64,000 nt of DNA from Byssothecium circinans (taxonomy: Eukaryota; Ascomycota; Dothideomycetes; Pleosporales; Massarinaceae): assembly GCA_010015675.1 (NCBI GenBank), contig ML977026.1, forward strand, positions 62,001 through 126,000, in the 5' to 3' direction. Below are positions 1-12,202 of the stretch, piece after piece (positions within the stretch are counted from its first letter, which is position 1; each line of letters begins with the position of its first letter). A model generated the notes under the pieces. It searched no databases, was not told the origin of the DNA, and was given only the letters and a program-made list of their open reading frames with translations. A program made the translations under genes and the position numbers.

Positions 1-2440
1 CTCACCCCACAGCAAGAGCAGGAGCTTGTACGATATATCAAAAGACTCACAGAGAGACATATACCTCCTACTAGAGAGATGATACGGAACTTTGCCTCGA
101 CGATAGCAAAGGAGCCAGTTAGCGAGAGCTGGGTTACCCGCTTTATTAACTGACACAGCATTCATCTCATCTCGCAATAGACAGTTGGCATGGACAGCAA
201 TCGCCACAAAGCTAATTTAGAGGATAAATATCGCCTCTATTTTAACCTTCTACACAGCAAGATTAATTAATATTGCATAGATCCTTATCATATCTACAAT
301 ATGGATGAAAAAGGCGTCCTAATCAGTATTATTAGTAGAACAAAGAGGATATTTAGCAGACGAATGTGGGAGAAGAAGGAGGTTAGGGCATCACTCTAGG
401 ATGGCAATCACGCATGGATTACGCTCCTAGCATGTATCTGCGCTGATGGATTAGCTCTGCTACCAAGCCTTATCTATGAGGCCGCCAACAAGGGCATCCA
501 ATCAAGCTAGGTAGAGGATATTAAGGCAGGATATCATGAAGTCTTTATCACCTCATCATCCTCTAGCTGGATAAACAACGATATTAGACTTGCCTAGCTT
601 AAGCAGGTGTTTAATCACTGTATAAAAGAGAAGACTTAACGATCATATCAACTTTTAATCCTAGACGGCCACGGATCTCATGTTACTATGGACTTTATCA
701 ACTACTATGATCAGAATAGGATCCTCCTTGCTATCCTACCTCCTTATTCAACTTATACGCTTCAGCCACTTAACGTTGCGATGTTTAAGCCTCTATCAAC
801 AGCCTACTCAGCAGAGCTATCAAGATACCTTCATAGAAGCTAGGGCCTAGCTTCTATCACCAAAGGCGACTTCTTCCCCCTATTCTAGAATGCGTGGAAG
901 GCCTCCTTCAAGGAATCAACTATCCTTAGCTCTTTTAGAGCCACAGGCATATCGCCACCTAATCCTGATTCTATCCTTGATAGGTTTACCCAGGATTAAG
1001 AATCAGGCGACAGCTCCTTATCAGGGCTCAGCGATCATGACTAGAGAAAGATGGATAGGCTTATACGATTAGCAGTGAAGGAACAGGGTAGTTAAGATAC
1101 AAAGGAGCTTCATCAATCACTCCACCATCTATCTGTTAAAAATGAGCTACTCAAGCATGACAACGATGGGCTTAGGCAGGCGCTATCTATTAAGGAGAAG
1201 CGTAAGAAGAAGGGCAAAGCTCTAGACCTTCAACAGCGCTAGGAGTATCATGGTAGAGCAGTCTTCTAGTCACTAAGGAAGCTAAGGGAGGCACGTGTTC
1301 GTTAATCTATCAAGGAGCAGGAGGATAAGTAGCAGCAGCTTTAAAAAGTAGAGACAGCAGAGCTAAAGAAGGCAGCTAAGCTATACAAGGAGAAAATCCA
1401 GCAGGAAAAGCGTGCTACGCGAGAGGCAGCAAAGAAGGCGAAGGAGAAGGAGAGAGCTAAAAAGGCAGCTCAGCGCGCTGCCCAGAAGTCTGCCTATAAC
1501 GCAGAAAAAGCTCTACAACTATCCTAAAAGGGTAAGAGAAAGGCCTCTCAGCNNNNNNNNNNNNNNNNNNNNNNNNNNNNNNNNNNNNNNNNNNNNNNNN
1601 NNNNNNNNNNNNNNNNNNNNNNNNNNNNNNNNNNNNNNNNNNNNNNNNNNNNNNNNNNNNNNNNNNNNNNNNNNNNNNNNNNNNNNNNNNNNNNNNNNNN
1701 NNNNNNNNNNNNNNNNNNNNNNNNNNNNNNNNNNNNNNNNNNNNNNNNNNNNNNNNNNNNNNNNNNNNNNNNNNNNNNNNNNNNNNNNNNNNNNNNNNNN
1801 NNNNNNNNNNNNNNNNNNNNNNNNNNNNNNNNNNNNNNNNNNNNNNNNNNNNNNNNNNNNNNNNNNNNNNNNNNNNNNNNNNNNNNNNNNNNNNNNNNNN
1901 NNNNNNNNNNNNNNNNNNNNNNNNNNNNNNNNNNNNNNNNNNNNNNNNNNNNNNNNNNNNNNNNNNNNNNNNNNNNNNNNNNNNNNNNNNNNNNNNNNNN
2001 NNNNNNNNNNNNNNNNNNNNNNNNNNNNNNNNNNNNNNNNNNNNNNNNNNNNNNNNNNNNNNNNNNNNNNNNNNNNNNNNNNNNNNNNNNNNNNNNNNNN
2101 NNNNNNNNNNNNNNNNNNNNNNNNNNNNNNNNNNNNNNNNNNNNNNNNNNNNNNNNNNNNNNNNNNNNNNNNNNNNNNNNNNNNNNNNNNNNNNNNNNNN
2201 NNNNNNNNNNNNNNNNNNNNNNNNNNNNNNNNNNNNNNNNNNNNNNNNNNNNNNNNNNNNNNNNNNNNNNNNAAAACTAAAATTTTAAAGTTATAAAGAT
2301 AGTTTTTCTCTATAACTTTAGTTAAGGAAGCTTTTAAAAAGAAAAAGTAATTAAAAAGTTATATAGCTTTAAAGTTACTTATTTTCTTTAATTTTCCTAG
2401 TAAAAGGCGGGCGTTACGCGAATCTAGGCGTTACGCGCAC
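1..2440 (+). mobile_element. Decayed Fot1/pogo-type DNA transposon, cut by window edge and gap
   Basis: Frame 1 from the first base reads as a pogo/Fot1 transposase (CENP-B-like DNA-binding segment, then DDE_1 catalytic core). Recognisable motifs are YNMDEKGV near 297 (first Asp), LILDGHGSHV near 655 (second Asp) and ILPPYSTYTLQPLN near 735, where the third catalytic position reads Asn instead of the usual Asp. About a dozen internal stops, mainly TAG/TAA where Gln or Trp is expected, show it is dead and RIP-mutated. A Lys/Ala-rich tail follows to 1552, then the assembly gap. After the gap, AT-rich sequence leads to a probable terminal repeat at 2407-2440 holding two CGCGTAACGCC-type iterons. 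The left end lies outside the window, so total length is unknown. Confidence 0.8.
1553..2272. other. Assembly gap (720 N)
   Basis: Run of N inside the first transposon, next to a second related element; a repeat-caused assembly break is likely. The true gap length may differ. Confidence 0.99.
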
Positions 2441-2450
2441 GGACACGGTA

Positions 2451-4588
2451 GTGTTTAGGATCACCTAATGCACGTTATCACCTGATGCACGCTAAATACT
2501 AAAATCCCTCTCATGATAACACTAAGTTTCTGCACCATCCATAATAGCTTAATTATTCTAATAATTCATTGAATAACTAAACAAAGTGCTGTGAAAAATA
2601 TGTACTAATTAAATCTTAATAGAATCTTGATGTTCTAGCCACCCCTAGTCATTCTTATAGGTGAAGGATCACGTGCCTAGGCATCCCCCCTAACCTCTGC
2701 ATCAGCACTACGCTTCTGTTTTTTCCGTACAGGCTTTGTAACAGGCTTTAAAGCCTTCCTCTTTCCCTTTTAGGAAGGTTGTATAGCCTTCTTAGAGTTC
2801 TCTTTCTTAATTCTTTTGCGCTCCCAGGCAGCCTATTTCTTAGCCTTGATCCTCTCCCTCTCCTCTCTCTTCTTAACTCTTAACTTTTCTCTTTCTTCTT
2901 TCTCTTGAAGTTGGAGGACCTTCTGTTAAGCTTTCTCTGCCTTAGTATAAGCTCTCTTAAGTTATTGCTCTTCTTCTTGCTATTTCTTAACCCTCTCCTA
3001 GAACTAGGCCTCCCTTATCTTCTTAGGTGACCAGAACACCGTACCACCATGATATTCCTTCCTCTGTTGAAGGTTAAGAGGCTTGCTCTTCTTCTGGTGT
3101 TTCTTTTGAGATAAAACAGCCTTGCGCAGTCCTTCTATTTCAGTGTGGAGGAGGTTATTTTGAACTGAGATGTAGTAGAGTAAGCGCTGAATCTTTTAAG
3201 CCTTAGTACTAGTGTTTTCCTTAACTGCAGATTTAATAAGACTCTATATCTTGAGCCAATCCTTTCCACTGTACACTGAAGAAGAGCTCTCTCGTGAGTC
3301 TTAAGGTTCTGGTGTTGATTTAGTGAACCTCTTAAGTATAACCTCTCTATTAGTAGGCCATATCCTAGTAGCCTCAAAAGCTATAAGAATAAGATCTTCT
3401 CTAAATGAGGTGGTCTAGGCCTCCTAGAATAGAGGAAAGAAGTCTCCTTTAACTATTGGAACTAGTCCTTGAGCGTTGTAGAGGTATTATGTACGCGCGT
3501 TTAAGTAAGCTATTAAGAGAGGCTTGAACATCACCACATCTAGTAGTTATAACGTGTGAGTTAAATGAGGAGGAAATATCATAAGTAGAATTTAATTCTA
3601 GTCATAGTAGTTAATGAAATCCATCATGATGTAAGATCCATGGCCATCTAGGATGAGTAGTCTCTACGCGCGTCTATCCTTTTAAGCCTTCTCTTTAGTA
3701 TATTAATTAAATACTTGTTCTAGCCATGCAAGGCCTATATCGTTATTGCTCCATCTATTTAGAGATGAGCTGATAAAGGCCTCATGTTTTCCTGCTTGTA
3801 TCCCTTCTACCCAAGAGGATTAGATAGATGAGTTGGCTGAGGCAAAGAGAAGCCTAGGCGGGAGAGGAGATCTATCACCACATATACAGGCCAACAACGT
3901 TATCCACTCTTGATTCCTATCTTGAAGAGCTTCTCTTACTTCCTTGCTATCCCACATTACTTTACTAAAGATCCTTTTGCTTCTTCCAATGACCCTAATA
4001 AGGAAGCCTTTCTCATCTATATTGTATGAGTGCTGGGGCTGTATCTTGTATTCCTCTATCTTTTTAAGCAGAAGTTGAAAGAATAGTTGATACTTCTCCT
4101 CTAAGTTAGCCTTGTGCTAGTTCTGGTCCATTCTAGTAGTCCAGTGTGATTTAATATCCTTCCAGTGCCAGTTAATAAATTGGGTAACCCAACACTTACC
4201 CACGTCCTATTTTGCAATTGTAGAAGCAAAATTTCGTACCATCTCCCTTATAGGTTGTAGACGACGAGCTGTAAGACCTTCTATGTACTTTACAAGCTCT
4301 GCCTCTTGTTATGGGTTGAGCTTTTAGGAGTTGGAAGCCTAGGTAGTTAGTGAGGCTGTAATCCCTTTATGTCGGCGCATCAGTGTTGTACGTATAACAC
4401 CATACTTTTTCGCAATTTTCGCATATGAGAAAGGTTCGCATGGTCCTAAGGATTCAATTTCTTCAATCGCTTTGTCAATCGGACTCATATTGGTGGTGTT
4501 GAGGGTCAGTGAAGATAGCGGGTTGATTGAGGGGTAAGCTACTAGCGCGTGCATCGGGTGATAACGTGCATCGGGTGATCCTAAACAC
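2451..4588 (-). mobile_element. Complete but RIP-mutated Fot1/pogo transposon
   Basis: A 2,138 bp element bounded by 42 bp terminal inverted repeats at 2451-2492 and 4547-4588. The repeats differ at three positions, all transitions. TA dinucleotides flank both sides (2449-2450 and 4589-4590), the target duplication of Tc1/mariner/pogo elements. Each repeat contains ATCACCCGATGCACG twice (left copy mutated), 17 bp apart. It inserted immediately beside the first element. Confidence 0.92.
2640..4488 (-). pseudogene. Pogo/Fot1 transposase relic
   Basis: Reading starts at an ATG at 4488 with MSPIDKAIEEI and a Psq-type helix-turn-helix (AKIAKKYGVIRTTLMRRH). The frame continues through internal TAG/TAA codons into a DDE core: YNIDEKGFLIR near 4020 (first Asp), LILDGHGSYI near 3650 (second Asp) and IFPPHLTHTL...LLDVVMFKPL near 3550 (third Asp). 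The tail is rich in Lys, Glu and Gln. It is clearly homologous to the element at 1-1552. Internal stops at many Gln/Trp positions make it non-functional; a source of transposase elsewhere in the genome would be needed for movement. The 3' limit is approximate. Confidence 0.85.
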
Positions 4589-5353
4589 TACCAGCGCACA
4601 GACCCTTTTCAGGTCCTGCAATCATTCTTGGACAAGAGATTCGAAACAACTTGCGCTTCCAAACAATTTCCACCAGTCAAAAATTACTGACGGCAGACTT
4701 TTCTAAACATGCATGAATAGCGCGCGTTAAGGCGGGGGAATCCGTCGACGAATGAGTTTTGTTTTGAGATGGGGAGGCACATGCATTGTGGAGTGCTGGA
4801 GGTGATGGTTCATCTGGCGGATTGACAGCATCTGCAAGACAGTTTACATGCGTTTTCTGCCCGGCAGTGTCGTTCCGCGAGCTTCACGATCACTTCAGTG
4901 TGGCTATACGCATAGATAGGGTCTTTGGAGTTCGTGCATAGTAAACCGGATTTCGATGTTTCGTTTCCGGTAGTAGGACAGGAAAATTACACTAAGTACA
5001 CGACCCACCAACGGCGTCTAGAAGGTAACCATATCCCAGTCTGTCTACACAATAAGCTTCGCTTTCAATCTATTCCAGCCTATGCGAGATGCACCATGGA
5101 TTAGTGCTACCTCTTTGAGCGAAAGTGGAGAAATGACTACGGGGCCAACATCAGGTGAGTCGGTGCGGCGTCCCTTCCATTTGCTTTTCAAGATGAGGGC
5201 CGTATATAAGAACGAGAGAGGTTGCTGGTGTTACAGGAGGGTAGGACTGCGTCCAGGTTTGAATTTCACTACGCTCACTTAGTTTTTTTTCGACTTTTGT
5301 TACCGACCGGCTTCGCTCTTCAATTCCTTCTCTTCTAAACTTCATCAATCACC
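4589..5353. other. Intergenic: upstream region of the AA9 gene
   Basis: No convincing open frame. Holds the pre-insertion flank of the pogo element and the promoter of the AA9 gene. Confidence 0.6.
5202..5209 (+). promoter_or_regulatory. TATA-box of the AA9 gene
   Basis: GTATATAA about 145 bp before the start codon, followed by a CT-rich leader typical of strongly expressed fungal genes. Confidence 0.5.
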
Positions 5354-6490
5354 ATGAGATCCGCTACCATACTCGGCTTCGCCTCGACTGTGGCTGCCCA
5401 CGCCACATGGCAGCAACTTTGGGTCAACGGAAAGGACCACGAATCCACCTGTGCCCGTCTGCCCGCTAGCAACAGCCCTATTACTGACGTAACTTCCAAC
5501 GACATCCGATGTACGTTCCCAATATCCCCAAAACTAAACACACACTCACAAATTTCCCTCCAGGCAATGCAGGATCTGCCCCCGCTGCCTCAAAATGTCC
5601 GGTAGCGGCTGGTGACACCGTCACCATCGAAATGCACCAACACAACTCCCGCGGCTGCACCGAAGAAGCCATCGGCGGAGCCCACTACGGCCCCGTCCTC
5701 GCCTACCTATCCAAAGTCAGCGACGCCGCGACCGCCGACGGTTCATCCCCGTGGTTTAAAGTCTACCAAGACACATGGGCCAAGGGTACATCCGGCTCGC
5801 AAGGTTCAGACGATTTCTGGGGCACCAAGGACCTGACCAAGAACTGCGGAACCATGGACTTCAAGATCCCGAGCGACATTGCGCCGGGCGACTATCTGCT
5901 GAGGGCGGAAGCCATTGCGCTGCACAGCGCGGGTGGTGCTGGTGGCGCGCAGTTTTACATGTCTTGTTACCAGCTCACTGTTACTGGAAGTGGGACTGCT
6001 ACGCCCGAGGGCGTTTCGTTCCCTGGCGCGTACAAGGCTGCCGACCCTGGAATCCAGATCAACAGTACGTTCCCCTCCATCTCCAAACTACACACAAAGC
6101 ACATACTGACTTCGTCTAGTCTACCAGCCTCTCAGCACCTACGTCGCCCCCGGGCCTGCTGTCATCGCCGGCGGAACGGAAGCCACTGCCGGCAAAGCTC
6201 CTGGAGGCGCTGCTGCGACTGGCGGTTCAGGCCCTGGTGCCACATCTGCCCCTGCGGCGCCCCAGACTACGGCTCCGGCTGCGACTGCGACTGCGTCCGT
6301 TAGCAAGGAGGCTACCACGCTGAAGACTACGACTGCTGCTGCTGCTGCGCCGACGGCTACGGGCGGTGCGGGAGGGTGCTCGGCTCTGAAGTATGCTCAG
6401 TGTGCTGGAAATGGTTTCACTGGATGCACGGCTTGTGCTAGTGGAACGACGTGCATGAAGCAGAATGATTATTACTCACAGTGCTTGTAA
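5354..6490 (+). CDS. Secreted AA9 lytic polysaccharide monooxygenase with C-terminal CBM1
   Basis: Copper enzyme that oxidatively cleaves cellulose or related beta-1,4-glucans outside the cell. Exons 5354-5510, 5564-6064 and 6120-6490 give 342 residues. Residues 1-15 are a signal peptide; cleavage before His16 exposes the N-terminal histidine of the copper brace. The second brace histidine is His93 (GAHYGPV). His173 (IALHSA), Gln182 and the axial Tyr184 (AQFYMSC) complete the AA9 signature. A Thr/Ala/Gly/Pro linker (about 222-304) joins a cysteine-rich cellulose-binding module at 306-342 (CSALKYAQC...YYSQCL), where aromatic residues are partly replaced by KYAQ. Both introns have good GTACGT donors. 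All expected residues are present, so it looks functional; substrate preference cannot be read from sequence. Confidence 0.95.
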
Positions 6491-7646
6491 GCGTGTGAGT
6501 AGCGGTGGTGAAGTGCGAAGAAGAGGTGGAGAGACGCTTCATTTCTTGTTTATAACTTTTTATGCATTGAATGCATTTTCCAGGGAAGCTTGCAGCTCCT
6601 GTTGACCGTTTTGAGGTCAAAAGCTTTCGGGCCTTCTGTTGTTTTGCTCTCTTTCTCTCTCCCTCGCAATTGTTCTTGCTCTCGTACTCGCACAAAAGAC
6701 TAATAAAGTCTCTTCGTCCACGACTAAATGATGAACATACCACAAGATGGCTAGATGAAGTTCAATTACGTGTGCGCTGGATTTCTAGCCCCCTCTACTA
6801 TGAACATGTCTTAATCCATGAATATTTATTTTTAATTGAACACAGCGAAACTTTCTCTGAATTGCTTAGGAGATAGAGAAAGAACGAGATCTGATATCTT
6901 CAAGTCATTCTTGCTTACTGTTGATACATTGGTGGATTGGGGAATGCTAGGTACGCACTACATAACCCTAGCGGGGCATTATTTACACGTGATCGACCTT
7001 CATCTGGTCACCCTACGGTACTATACACTCATCTAATATGGACTAAACCCTAATGTCAAGGGCCGGTGGCTGCTCAGGAGCCAGTGCTCTAACAATTTTA
7101 TCTTTCCATTGGCTCTGCGTTCGGAAGGACGATGCAGTTACAAGGTTTCGAGTCTCACTCGCTGCATGGCAGTGCCAGGCCTGTTCGCTAAGACCGTGCC
7201 GGGATGGAAGAGAGAGATTCCTAATCAATCATCCTGGTCTTCTGCTGACCTCCTGGCGCTGTAGATTTGGGCAGATTCTCGTCCGGTTACTGGTATACTT
7301 GTTCGTCACAAAGCAGTTTGTGATGAGTCTTTCATGGCAAACCTATCTTTCGAACCTGGCACCAGGTCAGTTAGACTCTTGTAAAATTGCCTACTGTGTT
7401 CCCCCAGATCCAAATCCCTAGTTCCAAACCTGACGTCATTTCAAATATGTTTATACATTCCAATGTGTCGAAAATCTTCAAGGAACTCCACGATAATACC
7501 ATGAGAACGAGGAACTGGAAGGAATTCTTCCAGCAGCAAGTCCCTGGAATGCGAATCGTCTCGTCAAAAACGGGAAAGAACGACGCAGCGTCCCAAATTC
7601 GCTAGGATGTTGGAGAGGTGATGAACAGAGAGGAACACCTAGGTCC
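6491..7646. other. Intergenic, no gene seen
   Basis: Short open frames on both strands lack family resemblance or splice logic. The region holds the 3' ends of the AA9 gene and of the convergent phosphotransferase gene. Confidence 0.5.
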
Positions 7647-9318
7647 TCATGAGTATGGCCAAGTCCCCCGCACCTCTTCAGCCGATATACCATACTCTGC
7701 ACACTGAGCAGCGCAAGTTTCAAGCAGTTGCTTGTTACGCTGCTGCTTCTCCTCAAAGTCATCATCAGGGGCAATCCAGCCTTCGGCATCGGTATCCAGA
7801 AATTGCCGGGCGAGCTCGTAGAGCTTGTGGTGGTTCCGGTATTCTTGAAACTCCTGCTGATACTTCATGATCTCATCCTCGCTGAAATTGCACGGACAGT
7901 CGCCGGAAAATTCAAGTTCCTTCCATACGTCGGCTATTTCAATCAGGCAAGTACGAAGAGGTACAATACCCTCTTCCCACGCTTCTCCGCAACGGACGAA
8001 GAGTTGTCGGAAATGGGGAGGAAGACGTAGAGAATGGAAGATATTCAGGTTCTTGAAACCGCTAGCAGCCTCGTAAGCCTTGCCCATCATGTTGTGTTTG
8101 TATTTGAACTTGACAATCGCTTGATCGTCCTCGTCCATTTCGTCGATGTTCTCCGGGAGTGTTGGTATCTTAGACCCGAGCTCATAGTCATCCCAAATGG
8201 TTATAAATTCGGGGAAGCGAACTTGGCAAAACAAAGGCGAGACCACGATTGATTGCCAATCAATAATCGAGGCGATTTGGGTAGGCTCTTCATCAGAAAC
8301 GTAGATGTTTCCCATGTGTAGGTCGGTATGCCACAAGGTCGGCCACAGAAAACGTCCGGGAAGAATCTTGCCGTCCATCTTCAAGAAGACCTCTTTAACG
8401 ATTCTCAGAATGGCAAGTTGTTCCTCAGTAGAGCCTCGTGGTGGCCCGTAAGGCACGGTTTTGGGATTCTGCTCGATACGTGCAATCTCACGCTCAGCAA
8501 GCGCAACGCCAAAAGCAGGCAGAGTGGGCCCTAATAAAGTATAAGCACAGTTAGGAAGAGAAGTTGGCCCAGTGTTACTCACATGGCCCTCGGTCAAAGC
8601 GGGCCTGTGTAGATTCCGCTTCATCCTTTCCGAACCATGACCGCTCGCAGGACGGCCCGATGCAAAAATGGCCAGAAGGGTCCATCTCGGGGGCCAAAGG
8701 TTCGTAATTGTCGCCGGTTCCCATTGACTCGCGGAAATAGAGACTTCCATTCGCAGGTAAAGTAATCGCCGCAAGATCAGCTTCAACCTCGCAGAGGTTT
8801 TTGATGAATTCAAAATGACGCTCATGTTCCATCTCTCCCCATTTCTTGGCCAGTTGGCAGCCGACAGCCTTCTCCATTATAATGTATTCAGCACCGACCG
8901 GGTTCGAAGAGTCGGCGTTCCATGCCAAGAGTTTGGGGACCGGAACTGTAGTGTGGTCGTGCACTATCGGCGCATGAATCAGTCACAAGCTTTTTGTTCC
9001 AAGACAGGGAGGACGCACAGTACTGCAAAACGGCTGCTTCAGAAGCTGTTAGGTACTTGGGTGGCCCAGCAATAGAGAAGGGGAGTTTGGCAACGACCTC
9101 AGTCCCATCTTCTTTGCTCATGAGCAATGCCTTGCTGAAGCCGCCTTCCATTTTCTCAATTGCGCAGATAGGCGATTTGCTACTGCCAGCGGAGGCGGCG
9201 ACAGCGCAGAGCTGGTCCACGTCGAATTTCAGATATCTTTTGTCGCATGATCCCTTCTCCCTGACCAAGAAGCGTCCATTCGTGTATTTGAAAAGCTCCT
9301 CGCGACCAATTTTCTCGC
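7647..9318 (-). CDS. AIM9-like phosphotransferase (APH kinase-like fold), 5' exon unresolved
   Basis: Member of the aminoglycoside-phosphotransferase (PF01636) superfamily, in the fungal branch related to yeast AIM9. Three exons are clear: 9318-9019, 8963-8583 and 8530-7647. The first starts with a segment containing ELFKYTNGRFLVREK, the hallmark N-lobe start of these proteins, then the lobe with EGGFSKALLM-type glycine-rich loop and YIIMEKAVGCQL hinge. The catalytic loop is HTDLHMGNIYV and the metal-binding motif is IIDWQS. The C-terminal 170 residues are helical and acidic. The substrate is unknown for the family. The translation start lies further upstream; an ATG at 9674 opens a basic, Ser/Arg-rich frame that could be a mitochondrial presequence, but the only in-phase donor I see there is weak. 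Confidence 0.8.
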
Positions 9319-10181
9319 CTACAACAGCTTAATGAATGATTCGAAAAGGTAACGGGCGGTCCTTACCCCGTCAGAGAATTGAAAGAGTTCTGGATGAGCT
9401 GGAAGATATCGCATGCTTGCCTCTCCAGAACCTCATGCCGATAGACGAAGTAGAAAAAATCCGCATATGAATTTTATTTGAGACAGATTTGCTTCCTGTC
9501 AGAGTCGGTGACGTGGGTTGTAGTATCGATAGCTTCAGAGCCTGCGGCGCAGCACCGACGCGTAAAGGCCACGGAGAGCAAGGTCTTGAAGAGGTCGGCG
9601 GAATATATGGACTTCTGGACCGTCAATCGGCCGGTGCTAAGCGATGGGAAAGAATTTGATGCACGTTGAGACATCGTTGTGGGCGAAGGAGGAAGGTGTA
9701 GTAGAGGCGAGGGAAATTTGTGTATGAAAGCAAAGGGTGACGTAAGCAAGGCGCTGGGACCCCCAGGCCCTGCCGACGCATCTCATTGGAGCCGCGCATG
9801 GGAGTTGACCTTGAACGTGCAAACGCCTGGTCCTTCAAAAGTCTGACCATCGCCAAAGTTCTCTTGCGTAAATTTACCCTGCATAATCGATATCAGCAGG
9901 AGTCTTTCCTTAGAATCTCTCTAGACGATATTAGGCAATGCGTCAGTGGCGTGCGGTTATATTAAACTGCTTTACAGAAGAACGAAACATCTTTCGCGGC
10001 TGGTCGCCGTAGCTTTGAGTTTGCTTCAAGGAAAAGGATTATTCCGGACGACTACGTGTTGGACTGTGGAGACCCAAGAGCCAGCGGGAGAAAGTGATGA
10101 ATCGTGTGTTGAGCTGAGGTGCTCCGGAGAAGCGGCTGTATATAGAGCGGCCGGAGCCAGACCAGATGAGGAAGCGGAATA
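9319..10181. other. Intergenic / possible first exon of the AIM9-like gene
   Basis: On the minus strand 9674-9474 is an open frame starting MSQRASNSFPSL, rich in Ser and Arg and compatible with a mitochondrial targeting sequence. The join to the next exon is not established. The rest shows nothing recognisable. Confidence 0.35.
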
Positions 10182-11973
10182 AGCCGGCGTATGGGGTTCC
10201 GGCGCACCCCTAGTTCTGGCGCACCCCACCAAAACCTCTTCGTCACCAAAAAAGACGCCATATTTCTCAACGCTCTATTAAATTTACCACTGTGTACACA
10301 TACTATCAAAGGATGTAGTTTCTGCTGCCCTATTAATAGCTGGGACAGCTCTCTGAGCAGGACGCGTAGAGGTTTGAGCCTCTATAGTAGCTGCTTAATC
10401 AATTGCACGAACAATACTCTCCACATCTACAAATCGCTAATTTTGATCAACAACGATTCGCTTTCGCTTCCTCTAAGAGCTAGAAGCCTGTAGTTAATAC
10501 TATAGTCAAGCAATCTCTGCTTCCTACTTTACTGCGCGGCTATTTGCTATTGCAATAGCCTTGCCTGCTTTCTGCAGCACGTGACGGGTACTCCGAGATA
10601 GAGATTCTGAATCCTCAATAGATTTCTGAGCCGCGTATAGATCCTGAGCTCTCTGAGGGGTACGGTAGAGCGTACTCATTGCAGTGAGATCCTAATACAG
10701 CTGCGGAGGCGTTGCTAGCCTGCCTAGAACCTGTGAGGATTGAATAACCTGATTAGGATTAAATAGTACTAAGCCAGCAGCTCGCCAACTAGCACAAATT
10801 ACCCTCTCTGAGAAGGCTTCCTCTCTAGCTGCATGGTAGTAGCTAATAAAACGCTCCTTCTTAATAGGTGCTGCGTCGTTAAGGCTGGCGAGGTCCCAGA
10901 TCTGATTTCTGTACTTTGTCTTTGTAACTGAGAATACCGTTAGATCTAGTAGCTGTAGGAGGTGTGTTAAATGAGGTAGTAGAAATAGAAGCTCAATTCT
11001 AGCTTATTTGCATGCCCATAGGAAGTCAATATGGACATGACTGCTATGGCCGTCAAGAAGGAGCAACTAATGCCCGTTGTTGGTAGGAGCTGATTCTGGT
11101 ATAAATATCCTTTGTAACTACTTAAGGCTGATAGCTTGCGACGTCTATCTATTCTCTGAGGTCGTATAGAGCTAATTAGGTACTAATTTAGGTGAGAACT
11201 AGGTAGTCTGTAAGCTCTTGCCCTTAAATACTGTCGCGCAGCGTAGCTTCCGCCCTATAGCTAATATACACTTAATTATTAAGGCCCACTCGCAATTCTC
11301 TAGAGAAGTGATATAAGCCTTCTTCTTCTAGCTATTGGCAAGGACCTTAGAGTTGCCACATACCCCTAGGGTAATACCTGTCTTATCCATATTCCACACG
11401 TCCTCTACTAGTATTCCTAGACGCGTTCGAACGCGCTTAAAGAGCTTAAGGAACGCCCGTATTTGTTCTAGAGTAGCAGCTGTAGCGCGTGGAGCTTTAA
11501 GCTTCCTACTAATAACTAATGCAACGCGTGGGTTGCGCTTGATGAAGGATACTATCCAGCGCTTGCCTAGAGGTTGGCGGTCTCCATTCATCTCTAGTAT
11601 TCGGGAAGCCATTTCTTGAGCCCACGCGTGCGAGGGAGGGTAGCTATTTGTATCCTACTCAAGAATCTAGTCTACTAGGAAGTTCTCTTGCTCCGGCGTC
11701 AATTGTTGTTAATATGCGTGGCTGGCGTGCGCGCTCGTCGCGCCGCTAATTCGACGGCGTAGGGTTGATGGAGGAAGGCCGTACGCCTTAGCAACAACCC
11801 GTTGGCTTGTATAAATACCAGCATTAAAATCACTAATAGCAGATTGTAAACTAAGCTCGCGGGCATCCATATTGAATAAGAGGGTTGATAAAAAACGCGT
11901 CTTTTTTGGTGACGAAGAGGTTTTGGTGGGGTGCGCTAGAACTAGGGGTGCGCCGGAACCCCATACGCCGGCT
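10182..11973 (-). mobile_element. Fot1/pogo transposon with 77 bp terminal inverted repeats
   Basis: A 1,792 bp element with 77 bp terminal inverted repeats at 10182-10258 and 11897-11973 that differ at one base (G/A). TA flanks both ends (10180-10181 and 11974-11975). Each repeat has GGCGCACCCC twice, 17 bp apart (one copy AGCGCACCCC on the right). The nearly identical ends suggest a younger insertion than the element at 2451, although the internal gene is already broken. The GH79 gene starts only 230 bp away. Confidence 0.93.
10260..11870 (-). pseudogene. Pogo/Fot1 transposase relic
   Basis: An ATG at 11870 starts MDARELSLQSAISDFNAG, followed by a Psq/Tc5-type helix-turn-helix (SQRVVAKAYGLPPSTLRRR). 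The core shows VWNMDKTGITLG near 11380 (first Asp), LLLLDGHSSHVHIDF near 11060 (second Asp) and LLPHLTHLLQLLDLTVF near 10960 (third Asp). Segment 11612-11328 is fully open; elsewhere stops (TAA/TAG/TGA) replace Gln and Trp codons. It is a different family from the two elements at the left end, judging by sequence and repeats. Confidence 0.85.
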
Positions 11974-11975
11974 TA

Positions 11976-12202
11976 GTGCGCACTACGGAGTACCCCAGAG
12001 AGGGGACCCCGCACTCTAGCGAATCAACTGCGGGAAGGTGAAAATACGAGCTCGGGATATCACTGACCGATTCTGCCAGTTGGTCCGCATCGTCATCATC
12101 ATGGGTACATATAACCAGTATTATAGTCTATACTTCTCCAATCACTGCAGTGTAGTACAATTTTACCCGTGAAGTTGGTAATTCAACCTTGCTCCGGACG
12201 GG
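11976..12202 (+). promoter_or_regulatory. Truncated upstream region of the GH79 gene
   Basis: Only about 230 bp separate the transposon end from the GH79 start codon. Any promoter elements further upstream were displaced by the insertion, so expression may have changed. No clear TATA box was found. Confidence 0.4.

Noticed and set aside
7130..7190. tRNA-like GGTTTCGAGTC segment
   Set aside because: No acceptor stem, anticodon arm or proper D-arm could be built around it.
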